This document shows, in pieces, positions 10,860-22,181 of a DNA stretch of 64,000 nucleotides (position 1 is its first letter; every line of letters starts with the position of its first letter). The DNA is taken from assembly GCF_036850765.1 (NCBI RefSeq), contig NC_089495.1, positions 202,493,847 to 202,557,846 of the forward strand. Direction: 5' to 3'. Under the pieces are notes generated by a model that was not told the origin of the DNA, searched no databases, and saw nothing but the letters and a program-made list of their open reading frames with translations. The DNA is from Saccopteryx bilineata (taxonomy: Eukaryota; Chordata; Mammalia; Chiroptera; Emballonuridae). A program made the position numbers and the translations under genes.

Positions 10860-11660
10860 AAAAAACTATTACAAAATATTTCATATTTGAAGAATCATTT
10901 CATGCTTGAAGAATTTTATTACAAGCATACCTGCCCCCACCACCCAGCATAAGAAATAAAATATTACCAATCTGATAGAAGCTTCCAGTGTACTCCTCCC
11001 TGATCGCGTCTCTCCTCCCCCACCACCAAAGTTACCACCGATCATAATTTGCTATTTTTCATGTCCTTACATTTCTGTATACTTATGCTACACATGCCTA
11101 TCTCTCCAAGCAATATTTAGTATGTTGTATATTTTGAGCTTTCTCTAAATGATATTGAAGTGCACGTATTCCTATGCAACTTGCTTTTTTTCACCTGACA
11201 TATGAATAAAATTCATCCATGTTGTTATGTGCAGATCCATTCCTTTCCACTGCTTTATAATGTGCCGCTTTATAAATATGCCACAATCTATCCATTCTCC
11301 TGCTGTTCGACATGAAAATTTCTCCCCCAGTTTTCTGCTGTTACAGACAGTGCTGGTATCAGCATTCTTTGCGCATATTTTCTCGTGCAGTTGTGGGAGA
11401 ACCTTTGGAGGTGAAAACTTGGGAGTGGCAGAGCTGAGTCACGGGGCTTCTGCACCTCCAGTTTTACTAGATACTGCCAAACTGTTTTACAAAAACTTTG
11501 GACCAACAGTGCATGAGCATTCCTCACTCCAAATCCTTGCCAACTCTTGGTATTGTCAGGTGGTTGGGTGTAAAATGGCCCTTCATTTTGGTTTTACGTT
11601 GCTTCATCTGATTCCTGGTGAGTTTGTCCATGTTTTTTGCTTTGCCTTTTTTCAGCCTTG
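10860..11660 (-). repeat. Old L1M 3' region
   Basis: Antisense L1 text: 'gaataaaattcatccatgtt', 'ctatccattctcctgctgtt' and 'accaacagtgcatgagcatt'. Confidence 0.7.
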
Positions 11661-11922
11661 AGTCTTTGAAGGGTGCTTTGGGACAGAGGGTGATGAAGTC
11701 TATGATTGAACCAACTTGTAATTGAGTGCTGTGAGTCTTTGATTTATGCAGGTAGGGCCTGGGTCACTGGGGTTAAAGAGGGACCACACCACCATCCACA
11801 GGGCTAGTTATAGAGAGGTTTTCCCCACCAGCTAACATCTGTCATGGACAGAGGTGGCAACGGCAACCTCGGGCTCATTTTAAGTTCTCTATACGAGTTA
11901 TTGTCATTCCATATCTCCGGGC

Positions 11923-11942
11923 GGCGGGGGGGGGGGGGGGAT
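11923..11942. repeat. Poly-G tract
   Basis: About eighteen consecutive G bases after GGCGGC; prone to length error and polymorphism. Confidence 0.9.
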
Positions 11943-12039
11943 TTCTAAAGAGACCACACGTCATTGTTATCTGAGTTGTTGTCCCAAGCATCCTCCTCAC
12001 ACCCCAGTGCCCTGACAATCAAATAGCAGTGACACCAAT

Positions 12040-12250
12040 TATTATTAGAGCTAACATTTATCAAGGGTCAGGATACTCTTAAGCTTTTTACATAAATAAT
12101 CTCACTTTATCCATATGAAAGCCCTATGGGGTGGGTTTCATTCACATCCTCCTGGTACTAATAAAGGTACTGAGGCTCTGAGAGAGTGACTTACCTAGGG
12201 TCACACAGTGAAAGAAGTTATAATTTGAACCCATGTGTCTCTGATGCCAA
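12040..12250 (+). repeat. MIR, long copy
   Basis: 'gctaacatttatcaagggtc' through 'gtgacttacctagggtcaca' is nearly full-length MIR. Confidence 0.75.
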
Positions 12251-12261
12251 AATTCATAATT

Positions 12262-12460
12262 AAAAAATTTTTTTCCCATTGATTTGAAAGAGAAAGAGAG
12301 GGAGGGAGGGAGAGAGCAAGAGGGAGAGAAATTCCATTTAGTTGTCCCATTTAGTTGTGTACTCACTGATTGCTTCTTGTACATGCCCTGCTTGGGGATC
12401 AAACCGGTGACCTTGGCACACCGGGTTGATGCATTATCCACTAAGCTACCCAGCCAGGGC
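12262..12460 (-). mobile_element. Type D SINE
   Basis: Reversed head ends 'taagctacccagccagggc' at 12442-12460; GA-rich tail at 12285-12330. Confidence 0.8.
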
Positions 12461-12526
12461 CCAAAGTTTAGCCATCATGTAGTATCTCAGAAATTTTGGG
12501 GAATCGCAATCCATCGACACATTTTT

Positions 12527-12930
12527 CATTTTCTTTTCTTTTCTTTTCTTTTTTAATATTTTTCTGAAGCTGGAAACGGGGAGAGACAGTCAGACAGACT
12601 CCAGCATGCGCCCGACCGGGATCCACCCGGCACGCCCACCAGGGGCTACGCTCTGCCCACCAGGGGGCGATGCTCTGCCCCTCCGGGGCGTCGCTCTGCC
12701 ATGACCAGAGCCACTCTAGCGCCTGGGGCAGAGGCCAAGGAGCCATCCCCAGCGCCCGGGCCATCTTTGCTCCAATGGAGCCTTGGCTGCGGGAGGGGAA
12801 GAGAGAGACAGAGAGGAAGGGGAGGTGAAGAAGCAAGTGGGCGCTTCTCCTGTGTGCCCTGGCCGGGAATCGAACCCAGGTCCCCCACATGCCAGGCCGA
12901 CGCTCTACCGCTGAGCCAACCGGCCAGGGC
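12527..12930 (-). mobile_element. Type A SINE, full length
   Basis: Target duplication CATCGACACATTTTT at 12512-12526 and 12931-12945, exact. Confidence 0.92.
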
Positions 12931-13399
12931 CATCGACACATTTTTGAATACGTATATTCACATGCTTGAATATTTATGTTTATGTATAATATAAAATTCA
13001 CTATAGGCCTTTATCAATTCCTCTGGGGCAGATAACACGAGGCTCATTTTCTCCACATCATAGATGAAATCATTAAAACCCAAAACGTTTCAGTAAGTTC
13101 CCCAAGAGAAGTACAGAGCACGGATTTGAACTCAAAGAGGACGGGGGTATGGAATGTGGTACAGGGAGAGTGAAGAGAGTCCTGGGGGCAGGGAAGCTGG
13201 TGAGAGGGGGCAGCTTGAAGGGTGTGCCCCTGCCCCCCTGGACGCTCAGGGTTGGGCATAGGGAAGGGAAGAGAAATGCTGTGCTTGGAGTCAGGGGCTG
13301 TGCTCTGTCTTGCCCGGGTGGCCAAGCGGCGGGTAGCCACGGAGCGGTGTGGGCAGCGGGCCAGCGGCTGAGATTTAACTGAGAGCTGAAGGAGGGTCC

Positions 13400-13490
13400 T
13401 ACTTAGCAACGGGAAGTGAAGGAAACTAGCGGGAGCGTTTCCCACTCCAGCAAGCACATGCTGGGGAAGATAAGGGAGACAGGAAGCTGT
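13400..13490. promoter_or_regulatory. Candidate distal PROCR enhancer (E-box, GATA, ETS cluster)
   Basis: Within 90 bp of repeat-free sequence there is an ETS-like CGGGAAGTG (about 13410), an E-box CACATG (13455-13460), AGATAAG, a GATA site (13469-13475), and AGGAAG, an ETS site (13481-13486). This is about 5.2 kb upstream of the PROCR start. From memory, a 5' enhancer about 5.5 kb upstream is described for human PROCR. Correspondence is inferred from distance and motif content only. Confidence 0.35.
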
Positions 13491-13694
13491 GTGGGGCCCA
13501 TGCTGGGCCCAGGGAGTGGGGAGAGGCCTGCCGGGAGCCAGGCCGGCCAGGGACTGGCAGTGAGCCCAGCTGGACTCCAGAGGACCAGCCCTCTCATCCC
13601 GCCGCTACTGAAGATTAGCGGTTTAACCGAGTAAGCCCAACTCAGATAACACTGAGGTGTGGTCCCTTCCGAGATCACCGCCCTCTCAGGACAG

Positions 13695-13920
13695 GGACTA
13701 ACAGTAACTTGCGTTGAGAGCTTACAGTGTGCAAGGCATTGTATTAAGTAAGCAGAGTGCACGTGTTTTATCCCCACTGGTGCCCCGTGGAAGGTCTGAG
13801 AAAACAGCCACTATTCCCACGTGACGGACGAGGACACAGAGGCATAGAGCAGTGAGCTGACCTGCTCAGAGACCCCCAGCTAGGAAAAGACAGAGCTCCG
13901 ACTCAAACCCAGGTGAGTGG
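13695..13920 (+). repeat. MIR
   Basis: 'gtgcaaggcattgtattaag' and 'gacgaggacacagaggcata' fit MIR. Confidence 0.65.
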
Positions 13921-14000
13921 GGCTCCAGAATATGCTTTCTGAACTCTTAGACCACCCTATGGGGATTAATGAGATGTCTCACACAAAGTGCCAGGACACG

Positions 14001-14099
14001 GTCTGTTCGGTGTGTGAGAGAGACCAGGAAGCGGTCTGTTCGGTGTGTGAGAGAGACCAGGAAGCGGTCTGTTCGGTGTGTGAGAGAGACCAGGAAGCG
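14001..14099 (+). repeat. 33-bp tandem repeat, 3 exact copies
   Basis: The unit starts GTCTGTTCGGTGTGTGAGAG and ends ACCAGGAAGCG; copies lie at 14001, 14034 and 14067. Length divisible by three creates short open frames on both strands. Confidence 0.95.
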
Positions 14100-14539
14100 G
14101 CTTGAAGTTGGCTTTGGGGCAGCAGCCAGAACTGCCCCTGCAGGAGGAAGAATGAAGGGAAGACACTAAGGATCATCTCCCGAAGGGGAGGCCGAAGGAA
14201 CAGCTGTAAATCTTACTCAAGGTTTTCCCCTGTAGACACGAGCACACCCCAGCTGAGGACACAGGACAAGAAGCCGCATCAAGGCAGGATGATTCCAGCT
14301 CTTGCCTGCCCGGCAAGCGGTGGGTGCCTGGTGTTCCTGGCTTGGCTTCTGCCTGTCTTCCCAGCCTTATCTTGCTACGTATTCCAGGCCCAGCCATATC
14401 TGTTCCTCCTGGTTTCCTGAACACGGAGCACACAGATGTTTTCTTTGCACTTTATTTACGGTATCTTGTTCTTAGGCACACAGAAGTTCTCAATTTTAAG
14501 AAGTTCCCAACTTTATCAATCTTTTTCATTAGTTCATGC

Positions 14540-14727
14540 CTTTTTTTTTTTTTAAGATTTTATTGATATATTTTAGAGAGAGAAAGGCGGAGGGGGGCAG
14601 GTAGCGGGAAGCATCAACTCATAGTTGTTTCTTATATGTGCCTTGACCAGACAAGCCCATGGTTTCAGACCGGCAACCTCAGTATTCCAGGTCAACGCTT
14701 TATCTACCATGCCACCCCAGGTCAGGC
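14540..14727 (-). mobile_element. Type C SINE
   Basis: Reversed head 'tatctaccatgccaccccag' and the GGAAGCATCAACTC module; inserted in an antisense L1. Confidence 0.8.
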
Positions 14728-15693
14728 AGTTCTTGCTTTTTGGTGCCTTGTTTAAGAACTCTTTCTGTACCCTGGGATCATGAAGATATTCTCCTGTTTA
14801 TCTTCTAAAGCTTTATAGTTTTGTCTTTCGGTGTATGGTGTGAAGTAGAGGTCATTAGTTGCTTTTATGTGGATATCCGGTTGTCCCAGCACCACTAATG
14901 GAAAGCCTGCCCTTCCTTAATCATGGGCAGTGACATCTCTGACTTAGAGTCAACGTGTTTATTCGGTTTCAATGGCCCGTTTTTCTCTCCCTGCAACAAT
15001 GCCACATTATCGCAATTAGTCTGGATTTATCATAACATCCTTATATCTTGCAGATCAAGTCTCCACACTTAGCTCTTCAAGAGTGTCTTGGATGTTTTTG
15101 TATACTGAACTTTTACACATAAACTTTAGGATCACTTTATCAGGCTGGTAGGACTTGGCTGATACTGTATACTTAATGTGTTCTTGGCTTTGGGGAGAAC
15201 TGACATCTTTCCAGTTGTGAGTCAGCCAATTCATGATAGACAACATCTCTTCATTTATTTACATCTTCTTTAGTGTCTGTCAGAGCTTTGTAAGTTTCTT
15301 CTAGAAAATCTTGCCCAGCCTTTGTGAGATTTTCCCTAGGTTCTTCATATTGTAAAATATCACTTAAAATGGTATTTGAAAGACATTTCATGTGCTAACT
15401 GCTTATTGTTGGTATATAGAAATGCTGGAGATTTTGTTGCATTGATTTTTTTGTCTAGAAGCCTTAATAAACTTATTTATTCTAGTAATTGTAGATTCTT
15501 TTGAATTTTCTATATGCATGGTCCTATTGCTGGTAGATAGTGACAGTTTTACTTCTTCCTTTCTAATTTTTGTATAGTGTCTTCTTTTTAATTTATTGTT
15601 CTGGTAACAACATCTACTACAATGTTGAACAGAAATGATAGAAAACATAAGAGAATATTCTTGTCAATTTCCGGTTTGAAAAAGGAAAGCTTT
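14728..15693 (-). repeat. L1 ORF2/3' fragment
   Basis: Antisense L1 text: 'gatcatgaagatattctcct', 'tggatatccggttgtcccag', 'aatgttgaacagaaatgata'. It is cut by SINEs at both ends. Confidence 0.75.
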
Positions 15694-15849
15694 GCCCTGG
15701 CTGGATTAGCTTGGTTGGTTAGAGCATTGTTCCGGAGCACAGAGGTTGCCAGTTTGATCCCTGCACAGGGCACATACAGGAACAGATTGATGTTCCTGTC
15801 TCTCTCTCTCTCTCTCTCAAGTCAATAAAATAAACATTTTAAAAAAAAA
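15694..15849 (+). mobile_element. Type D SINE
   Basis: Head 'gccctggctggattagcttg', TC tail and AATAAAATAAA end. Confidence 0.85.
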
Positions 15850-15954
15850 CAGATTTTCTTTGGAAAAACTGAATATTTCCAAAACAAGCAGTGAAGTAGA
15901 CACCATGGAAAAAATCAGAAATTTGTTGGACCACTATCCATTTATTTTTTTCCC

Positions 15955-16440
15955 CTTTTATCATTTTTAATAAACGTGGTAAAAATACATAATGTAAAGT
16001 CTACAATTTCAACCATTTTAAGCATACAGTTCAGTGGTGTTAAGGACAGTTACTTTGTTGTGCAACCATCACCACCATCCATCTCCAGAACTCTTTTCAT
16101 CTTGTAACACTGAAACCTTGCACCTATCAAACAAGGACCCATTCCCCTCCCTCCAGCCCCTGAGAGCTGGCCTTCTACTTTCGACCTCTATGACTGACTC
16201 CTCTAGGTACCTCGTATAAACGGTATCATAAAATATTTGTTCTTTTTGTGACTGGCTTATTTTATTAGCAAAATGTTCTCCAAGGTCATCCATGTTACAG
16301 CATGTGTCGGGATTTCCTTCCTTTTCAAGGTTAAATAACATTCCATTCTATTTATATCGTGTTTTGGTTTATCCATTCATCCTTTATGGACACTTGCATT
16401 GCTTCCACCTTTTAACTATTGCCTCCATTTAGTATATAGT
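15955..16440 (-). repeat. L1M 3' end
   Basis: Antisense: 'caaccatcaccaccatccat', 'tttttgtgactggcttattt' and 'tttatccattcatcctttat'. Confidence 0.8.
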
Positions 16441-17200
16441 ATAGGATTAGTTTTGTTCTGAATTGTACATTTTCAGGGCTTAAGATCTCAAAGATTATAA
16501 TCTGGCTCAGGGCCTGGGACTGACTAGACTCCAAGACCATCTGTGGTCACTTCTCGATTCTGTATTTTTGCCTAAATACACCCAGGATAATAGCTAGGTT
16601 TCCCCGGCAGATGCAGACACAGGTCTGAGTTCGCTTAGAATGTGAGTGTTATAACACATGTTCTGGGGCTCTGACCAAGGAGCTCCAAATGTTTGCATAC
16701 ACTGCGGTCAGGGGAAATTCAAGCATGTCTACAGAGCAGCAGATGGGAAGTTTCCCAGGGATAAACTAGTTCTTTCTTGGCAGTCCCAAAGTATGTAGCA
16801 TGCAAGCTCTGCTCTGGGAGTTGGGAGAATCCACTTGAGCCACATGATCCCCAGATGCTTCGCTGCTGAGAGCAGTCAAGAATGCTTGGTCAAAGGGGCA
16901 CGAAAGTGCCTTGGTTTCCAGCCTCAGGGAACTCAACTTTTTACTCTGACTTTCCAGCAAAAGGGAAGGAAATGTTGAATGTAGAGTCACATGACATGAA
17001 AGCTAGAGGACACTGTCAAAGTCAAATTACCCCTTTTTTATTCTGTATTTGCGTTTTATTCATACACTTCTCATTAATTTCATTCATGCAGTCGATTATA
17101 GATTGTCTGGGTCCAAATTTTGGTTCTACCATTGTTCAGTGTGAGATGCTGGTTGATGATAAAACTACCTTCAGTTTTTAAAATCTGTACTTCAATTTTT
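16441..17200. other. Intergenic, nothing recognised
   Basis: No conserved frame or clear repeat. Confidence 0.4.
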
Positions 17201-17345
17201 TAATCTGTAAAATGGTGATAATAAGAACCCTGACTCAGATGGTCAGATTAATGTCTCAGAAGTAAGGATTAGTGGTGTTGATGCATGTAAAACACTAAAG
17301 ACAGTGCCCAGAACATAGTAAATGCTGTATAAATGCTTGCTATTA
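17201..17345 (+). repeat. MIR fragment
   Basis: 'aatctgtaaaatggtgataa' and 'agtaaatgctgtataaatgc' fit MIR. Confidence 0.6.
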
Positions 17346-17445
17346 TGGGTACATTTTGGGCATTTTCTTATTAGCATTACTGATATTATTATTCAGTTGG
17401 CAAAAAGTCAAATTTCATTTGGAGTGTTGTTCTATCATGATTGTT

Positions 17446-17594
17446 TCTGGGGGAAAAGAGAGATAGAGAGAAAAGAGAGGGGGAAGGGTGGAGAAGCAGA
17501 TGGTCGTTTCTCCTGTGTGCCCCGACTGGGAATCAAACCTGGGACATCCACATGTTGGGCCGACGCTCTACCACTGAGCAAACTGGCCAGGGCA
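17446..17594 (-). mobile_element. Type A SINE, head-only fragment
   Basis: Only the tRNA-like head and the GA-rich part remain (reversed head at 17540-17594). Confidence 0.8.
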
Positions 17595-17739
17595 GTGCTG
17601 AGAATTTTGACTACTGTCCCATTTAATTCCCAGAAATCGTATATGTTATTGCCAATTTCCACATCTCAAATGGGAAATTAAGGTTCAAAGAGGTTAGGCA
17701 ATTTACGCCGAGTCTCTTCACAAGGAAACGTTCAAGTTT

Positions 17740-18120
17740 TTTTTTGTTTTTTTTTTTGTATTATTCTGAAGCTGGAAACAGGGAGAGACAGTCAGACAGA
17801 CTCCCGCATGCGCCTGACCGGGATCCACCCGGCACGCCCACCAGGGGCAACGCTCCGCCCACCTGGGGGCGATGCTCTGCCGCGACCAGAGCCACTCTAG
17901 CGCCTGGGGCAGAGGCCAAGGAGCCATCCCCAGCGCCCGGGCCATCTTTGCTCCAATGGAGCCTTGGCTGCGGGAGGGGAAGAGAGAGACAGAGAGGAAG
18001 GAGTTGGGGGGTGGTAGAGAAGCAAATGGGCGCTTCTCCTATGTGCCCTGGCCAGGAATCGAACCCGGGTCCCCCGCACGCCAGGCCGACGCTCTACTGC
18101 TGAGCCAACCGGCCAGGGCC
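17740..18120 (-). mobile_element. Type A SINE, full length
   Basis: Target duplication GGAAACGTTCAAGTTT at 17724 and GGAAACGTTTAAGTTT at 18121, one mismatch. Confidence 0.9.
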
Positions 18121-18594
18121 GGAAACGTTTAAGTTTGACACTTCTCTGGTGGACTACGACCTTCTAGAACCCAATATAATAAACACAGAATGAGAGGTGA
18201 AGTTGGAAAGAGTCCTAGTGCTTTCTAGAGGGCGAAACAATTTATTTTTTCTCATGAGATAACTATGGAATGAACCACAGCAACTGTGAAAATATAACTC
18301 GTGGTTGTCTTTGTCCTGTGACAGTTTGGAAAGTACATATTTTCATCAAGCCTGAAAAAAGAAAACAAAGAAAAATTACAAGTACTTCATCCTTGCACAT
18401 AAAAAGAGACCTGTCATTACCAAGCAACTTGGCTCCACTCTCTCTGCAAACATCTTATCTATACTAAAGTTTTGAATGGGAGACAAAATGATAAGTTACG
18501 GGACTTATATGGAGAAGCATTAGGCCTGGCTAGGTAGGTGAGTTTCACAGCAGGGAAAGGCCCAGACCTGAAACTTGTGCTAAACTAAAAAAAA

Positions 18595-19090
18595 TAAAAT
18601 AAAATAAAATAAGCCTCCTAAAGAGAACTAGGTCCCAATCCCTAGAATCTGTAAATGTTACCCTATTTAGAAAAAGGATCTTTCCAGATGCGATTAAGTT
18701 AAGGATCTTGAGAGTGGAGAAGCTCTGTACTATCCATGTAGGATCTAAATGCAATCACAAGTGTCCTTATAAGAGAGGGCGGAGGAAGATGTGACACACA
18801 CCCACAGGAGGAGGAGGTGAAATGAAGACAGGAAGAGTGGAATGATACAGCCACAGGCCAAGGGATGCCAGCCGCATTCTCTCCCCCCCCCCAAAAAAAC
18901 TGGACAGGCAGGGGGCAGGCTCCCCCCAGAGCCTCCGGAGGGAGCGTGGGCCTGCCAATGTCTCCAGTTTAGCCCAGTGAAACGGAATTTAGACTTCTAG
19001 TCTCCAAAACGGTGAGAGAATAAATTCCTGTTGTTTTAAGCCATCAAGTTTGGGGTAATTTGTTACAGTAACATAGGAAACTAATATAGT
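18595..19090 (+). repeat. MLT1-like (ERVL-MaLR) solo LTR
   Basis: LTR text ordered as in MLT1: 'gttaccctatttagaaaaag', 'gtgtccttataagagag', 'cctccggagggagcgtgggc', then 'gttgttttaagccatcaagt' and 'ggaaactaatat'. It is an old noncoding remnant; no retroviral gene is attached. Confidence 0.75.
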
Positions 19091-19194
19091 CCTGTCTTGT
19101 TGTTATCCAAGTCTCAGTTCCCCATCCATCTGGCACCGCCAAGAACAGTTTCCAAAAACATCCTAATATTTTTTTTTGAGTGTCTCTTCTGTGA

Positions 19195-19256
19195 CAAACA
19201 GTTTTCATGCAATAGCTCACTGAATCAAACAGTTTTCATGCAATAGCTCACTGAAT
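19195..19256 (+). repeat. 31-bp exact tandem duplication
   Basis: Two identical copies starting CAAACAGTTTTCATGCAATA (19195 and 19226), within a MIR-like stretch that continues to about 19430. Confidence 0.9.
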
Positions 19257-19439
19257 CCTCATAATACCGTTAGGTAGGGAATAGTATTATTCCTATTTTA
19301 CAGGTGAGTAAAATGAGGCTCAGAAGAAAAACTGGTGGGACCACACTCCTAATTGGCGATGGAGCTAGTATTCTAACTCAGGTCTGCTCAAATCTAAAGC
19401 CCCACACTTTTAACTTCTAAGCGGACTACCTCAAGCTCT

Positions 19440-20520
19440 CCGGGTTAAGTCAGGGTTTTAATTCTCAAATCAACCAATGGCATCCTGGGATACTTATCGG
19501 AGGGATATTTTCAAGGATATTTGACGAAAGGAGACCGTATTTGTCTGCATCCCAGCTCCAGGAACTGAGCTGCCCCTCCCATCGGTCCTTTACACCAAAG
19601 AGAGGAGAGGATGGCCAGTCCCAGTGTTAGAAATGGAAGAAACAGCACCAGGTGTTAGAACCTCATTTCAGCAACCTTGGTACTTGAGTTCTGGCTAAGA
19701 AGGAATTCGGAGCTGAGACTCAAACTATGAGAGAAAGATTATTTAGAAAGGCACAGAGGTAGAAGTAAGCCATAGAAGAAATGGGCTCAGGAAATGAGTT
19801 TGGGGCGGGGAGAGCGTGTACTCTGGGGAAAGAAAGGGGTGGAGAAATGCACGGGCATGTTTTATAGAGACAGCCTGGCAGGGTCCTCTTTCATCTGGAG
19901 GTCTCAGAGGAGGATCTCAATAGAATATTCATCAGCTTTCTGAGTGTGTCTCCTCAGGGTTGGGGTCTCCATTAATTAGTGCCAGAGGCGAGGGAGGGGG
20001 CCATTAGTCATTGCAGCTGGTCCTGATGTCAGCCATGGTGTCTCTCCGCCTGGTTTTGTTGCTTTTCTGGGATTGGAGCCAAAACCCAGCTGCCTAGATG
20101 TCATTTCCAGGGGTGAATGCTTAAGGGAGTAGTCTGCAAAGGCTTGTAGTTTTGCCTGTTGCTAGGCACCCAGGGCTCTCCGTCCTGATGACCCTCTGCA
20201 CCTGACTTATCAGTTCCTACTCTGCTCAGGCCTAACTGCCCCCTACTACACTAGCATCACAGAAAGCTCTCAGAGGTCCATTTGTTCAAACCTTTAATTT
20301 TATAGATGAGGAAGATGGGTCTGGAGAAGGAGACGCAATTTCCAGGGTCACATTTAGAGGCTTTAAGTGGATTTCAAGTTGGAATCAAAGTCTAGGTCTC
20401 ACTTTAAATCCAAGGTTGATTTTACTGCACATCACATTGCCCAAAGTCATGGGTGTTGTTATGGTCTAAAACACTGACCAAACTTGGGGAACTCGCAAGA
20501 AGGAAAATGTAAAAACGTGT
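19440..20520. other. Intergenic, unresolved; possibly LTR-like
   Basis: No exon recognised. The composition and lack of MIR/L1 text from 19700 to 20230 suggest an old LTR, but I could not name it. Confidence 0.25.
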
Positions 20521-20697
20521 CCTAAACCTTCTCAAAACTATAGTGCTCCAGTCTCTTCAATCTCACCTGGCATACTCTACAGGTCTGCAGCCACTGAGAT
20601 GGTCCAGGGGATTGGGATGGGGAAGCTTCTGCCCTGGGATGGAGACTCCAGAGACCATGACAATGGGAGGAGAGGAACATCAAAAATCCATTAATTT

Positions 20698-21090
20698 TTT
20701 TTTTTTTTTTTTTCATTTTTCTGAAGCTGGAAACGGGGAGAAACAGTCAGACAGACTCCCGCATGCGCCCAACCGGAATCCACCCGGCACGCCCACCAGG
20801 GGCAACGTTCCGCCCACCAGGGGGCGATGCTCTGCCCCTCCGGGGCGTCGCTCTGCCGCGACCAGAGCCACCCCAGTGCCTGGGGCAGAGGCCAAGGAGC
20901 CATCCCCAGCGCCTGGGCCATCTTTGCTCCAATGGAGCCTTGGCTGCGGGAGGGGAAGAGAGAGACAGAGAGGAAGGAGGGGGGGTGGAGAAGCAAATGG
21001 GCGCCTCTCCTATGTGCCCTGGCCGGGAATCGAACCTGGGTCCCCCGCACGCCAGGCCGATGCTCTACCGCTGAGCCAACCGGCCAGGGC
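20698..21090 (-). mobile_element. Type A SINE, full length
   Basis: Exact target duplication CAAAAATCCATTAATTT at 20681 and 21091. Confidence 0.92.
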
Positions 21091-21110
21091 CAAAAATCCA
21101 TTAATTTCTT

Positions 21111-21298
21111 GCCCGATCTGTGGTGATACAGTGGATAAAGCATTGACCTGGTACACTGAGCTCACTGGTTCCAGGTCCCAGGTCCCAGGCTTGCATGGTC
21201 AAGGCACATATGAGAAGCAACTATGAGTTGATGTTTCCTGTTCCTCCCCCCTGCCTTTCTCTCTCTCTCAAATCAATAAATAAATTCTTAAAAAAAAG
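21111..21298 (+). mobile_element. Type C SINE
   Basis: Head 'gcccgatctgtggtgataca', a small GGTCCCA duplication inside, tail 'aaatcaataaataaatt'. Confidence 0.85.
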
Positions 21299-21490
21299 AA
21301 TTAATGAATTTAGAGAAATGATGGGATTTCTGGAAATCTTGAGAGTGGCAGTATTGGTCAAGTAAATGGAAATTGTACGTACACAATCAGTAGGGAACTG
21401 GTTTAGAAAACTCAGTATGCCTAATAATGGTAAAGGCTGAACACTCATTCTTCAACCATATTTCTATATAACTATGAACTACGTCCAAGC

Positions 21491-21660
21491 CCCAGCCAGC
21501 TCAGTTGGATAGAACATTGTCCCTAAATGCCAGAGTTGTGAGTTTGATCCTGTCAGGGCACATACAAAAATCAATCAGTGAATGCATAAATAAGTGGAAC
21601 AAGTCAATATTTCTCTCTCTCTTATTCTCCCTTTCTCTCTAAAATCAATAAATAAAAACT
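21491..21660 (+). mobile_element. Type D SINE
   Basis: Head 'ccccagccagctcagttgga', then 'aatgcataaataagtggaac' and a TC/AATAAA tail. Confidence 0.85.
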
Positions 21661-21854
21661 AAAAAATATAAATACAATATGTCCACTCAAATACTGAGTC
21701 CCTGCTGGCCTCTGCCTTCATATTTAATAAAGTGGTTTTTAAAAATAATAATGTATTTAAGTGCTCCATACAGTCTTAGCACACAATAAGTGCTCAATAA
21801 ATGCTGTTACTAAAACATTAATTATTGTGGCTGTAACAGACCCTGTCTTTAAGA

Positions 21855-22074
21855 CACGTGGACCTCGGCTCCAGACTATATATCCCTAGATGCTCTTTGC
21901 CTGGGTTCCGCCACCAGTTGCATTCTGGGACCTGTAGTTCGGAAGTGAGGGAATGATTTATCAGCGCGCAGGCGCAATGATGCGGTTTCCCGGAAGAACC
22001 TCAGAGGCGGCTAGGATGAGTGGCTGGAGGTGGCTGCTGCAGAGGCGGCGGTGCTGACACAGGACACGAGCTCT
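21855..22074 (+). promoter_or_regulatory. EDEM2: EDEM2 TATA-less promoter with ZNF143, NRF1 and ETS sites
   Basis: Upstream of the EDEM2 ATG there is a CACGTG E-box (21855-21860), followed by GG to make an ACGTGG core of the kind XBP1/ATF6 can use. A ZNF143/Staf-type element lies at 21920-21938 (minus-strand ACTACAGGTCCCAGAATGC). ETS-like CGGAAGTG lies at 21940-21947 and CCCGGAAG at 21989-21996. An NRF1-type GCGCAGGCGCA lies at 21966-21976. No TATA box is at a useful distance. This fits a housekeeping promoter; stress control through the CACGTGG is inference. I found no complete ERSE (CCAAT-N9-CCACG). Confidence 0.6.
22016..22057 (+). other. Possible upstream ORF in the EDEM2 leader
   Basis: An ATG with A at -3 opens a 13-codon frame that stops at TGA, 17 nt before the EDEM2 ATG. 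The EDEM2 ATG itself has T at -3. It matters only if transcription starts upstream of 22016. Confidence 0.4.
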
Positions 22075-22181
22075 ATGCCTTTCCGGCTACTGGTCCCGCT
22101 CGGCCTCCTGTACTTGCTGCTGCCACTGCACCATGGTGCGCCGGGCCCTGATGGCACCGCGCCCGACCCCGCCCACTACAG
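22075..22181 (+). CDS. EDEM2: EDEM2 coding exon 1 (signal peptide)
   Basis: Encodes residues 1-35 plus two bases: [20 protein letters not shown], then GAPGPDG and DPAHY. The signal peptide is probably cleaved after about residue 21. The donor is GTGAAG at 22182, and the 228-bp intron 1 is by far the shortest in the gene. Confidence 0.93.

Noticed and set aside
11227..11661. 144-codon open frame on the plus strand
   Set aside because: It is antisense old L1 sequence.
14001..14099. CRISPR-like direct repeats
   Set aside because: The copies are directly tandem with no spacers, in a mammalian genome.
13917..14176. Small repetitive open frames on both strands
   Set aside because: Produced by the three 33-bp repeats; no coding signature.
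18595..19090. Endogenous retrovirus with genes
   Set aside because: Only an old solo MLT1-like LTR is present; no gag, pol or env sequence was seen around it.
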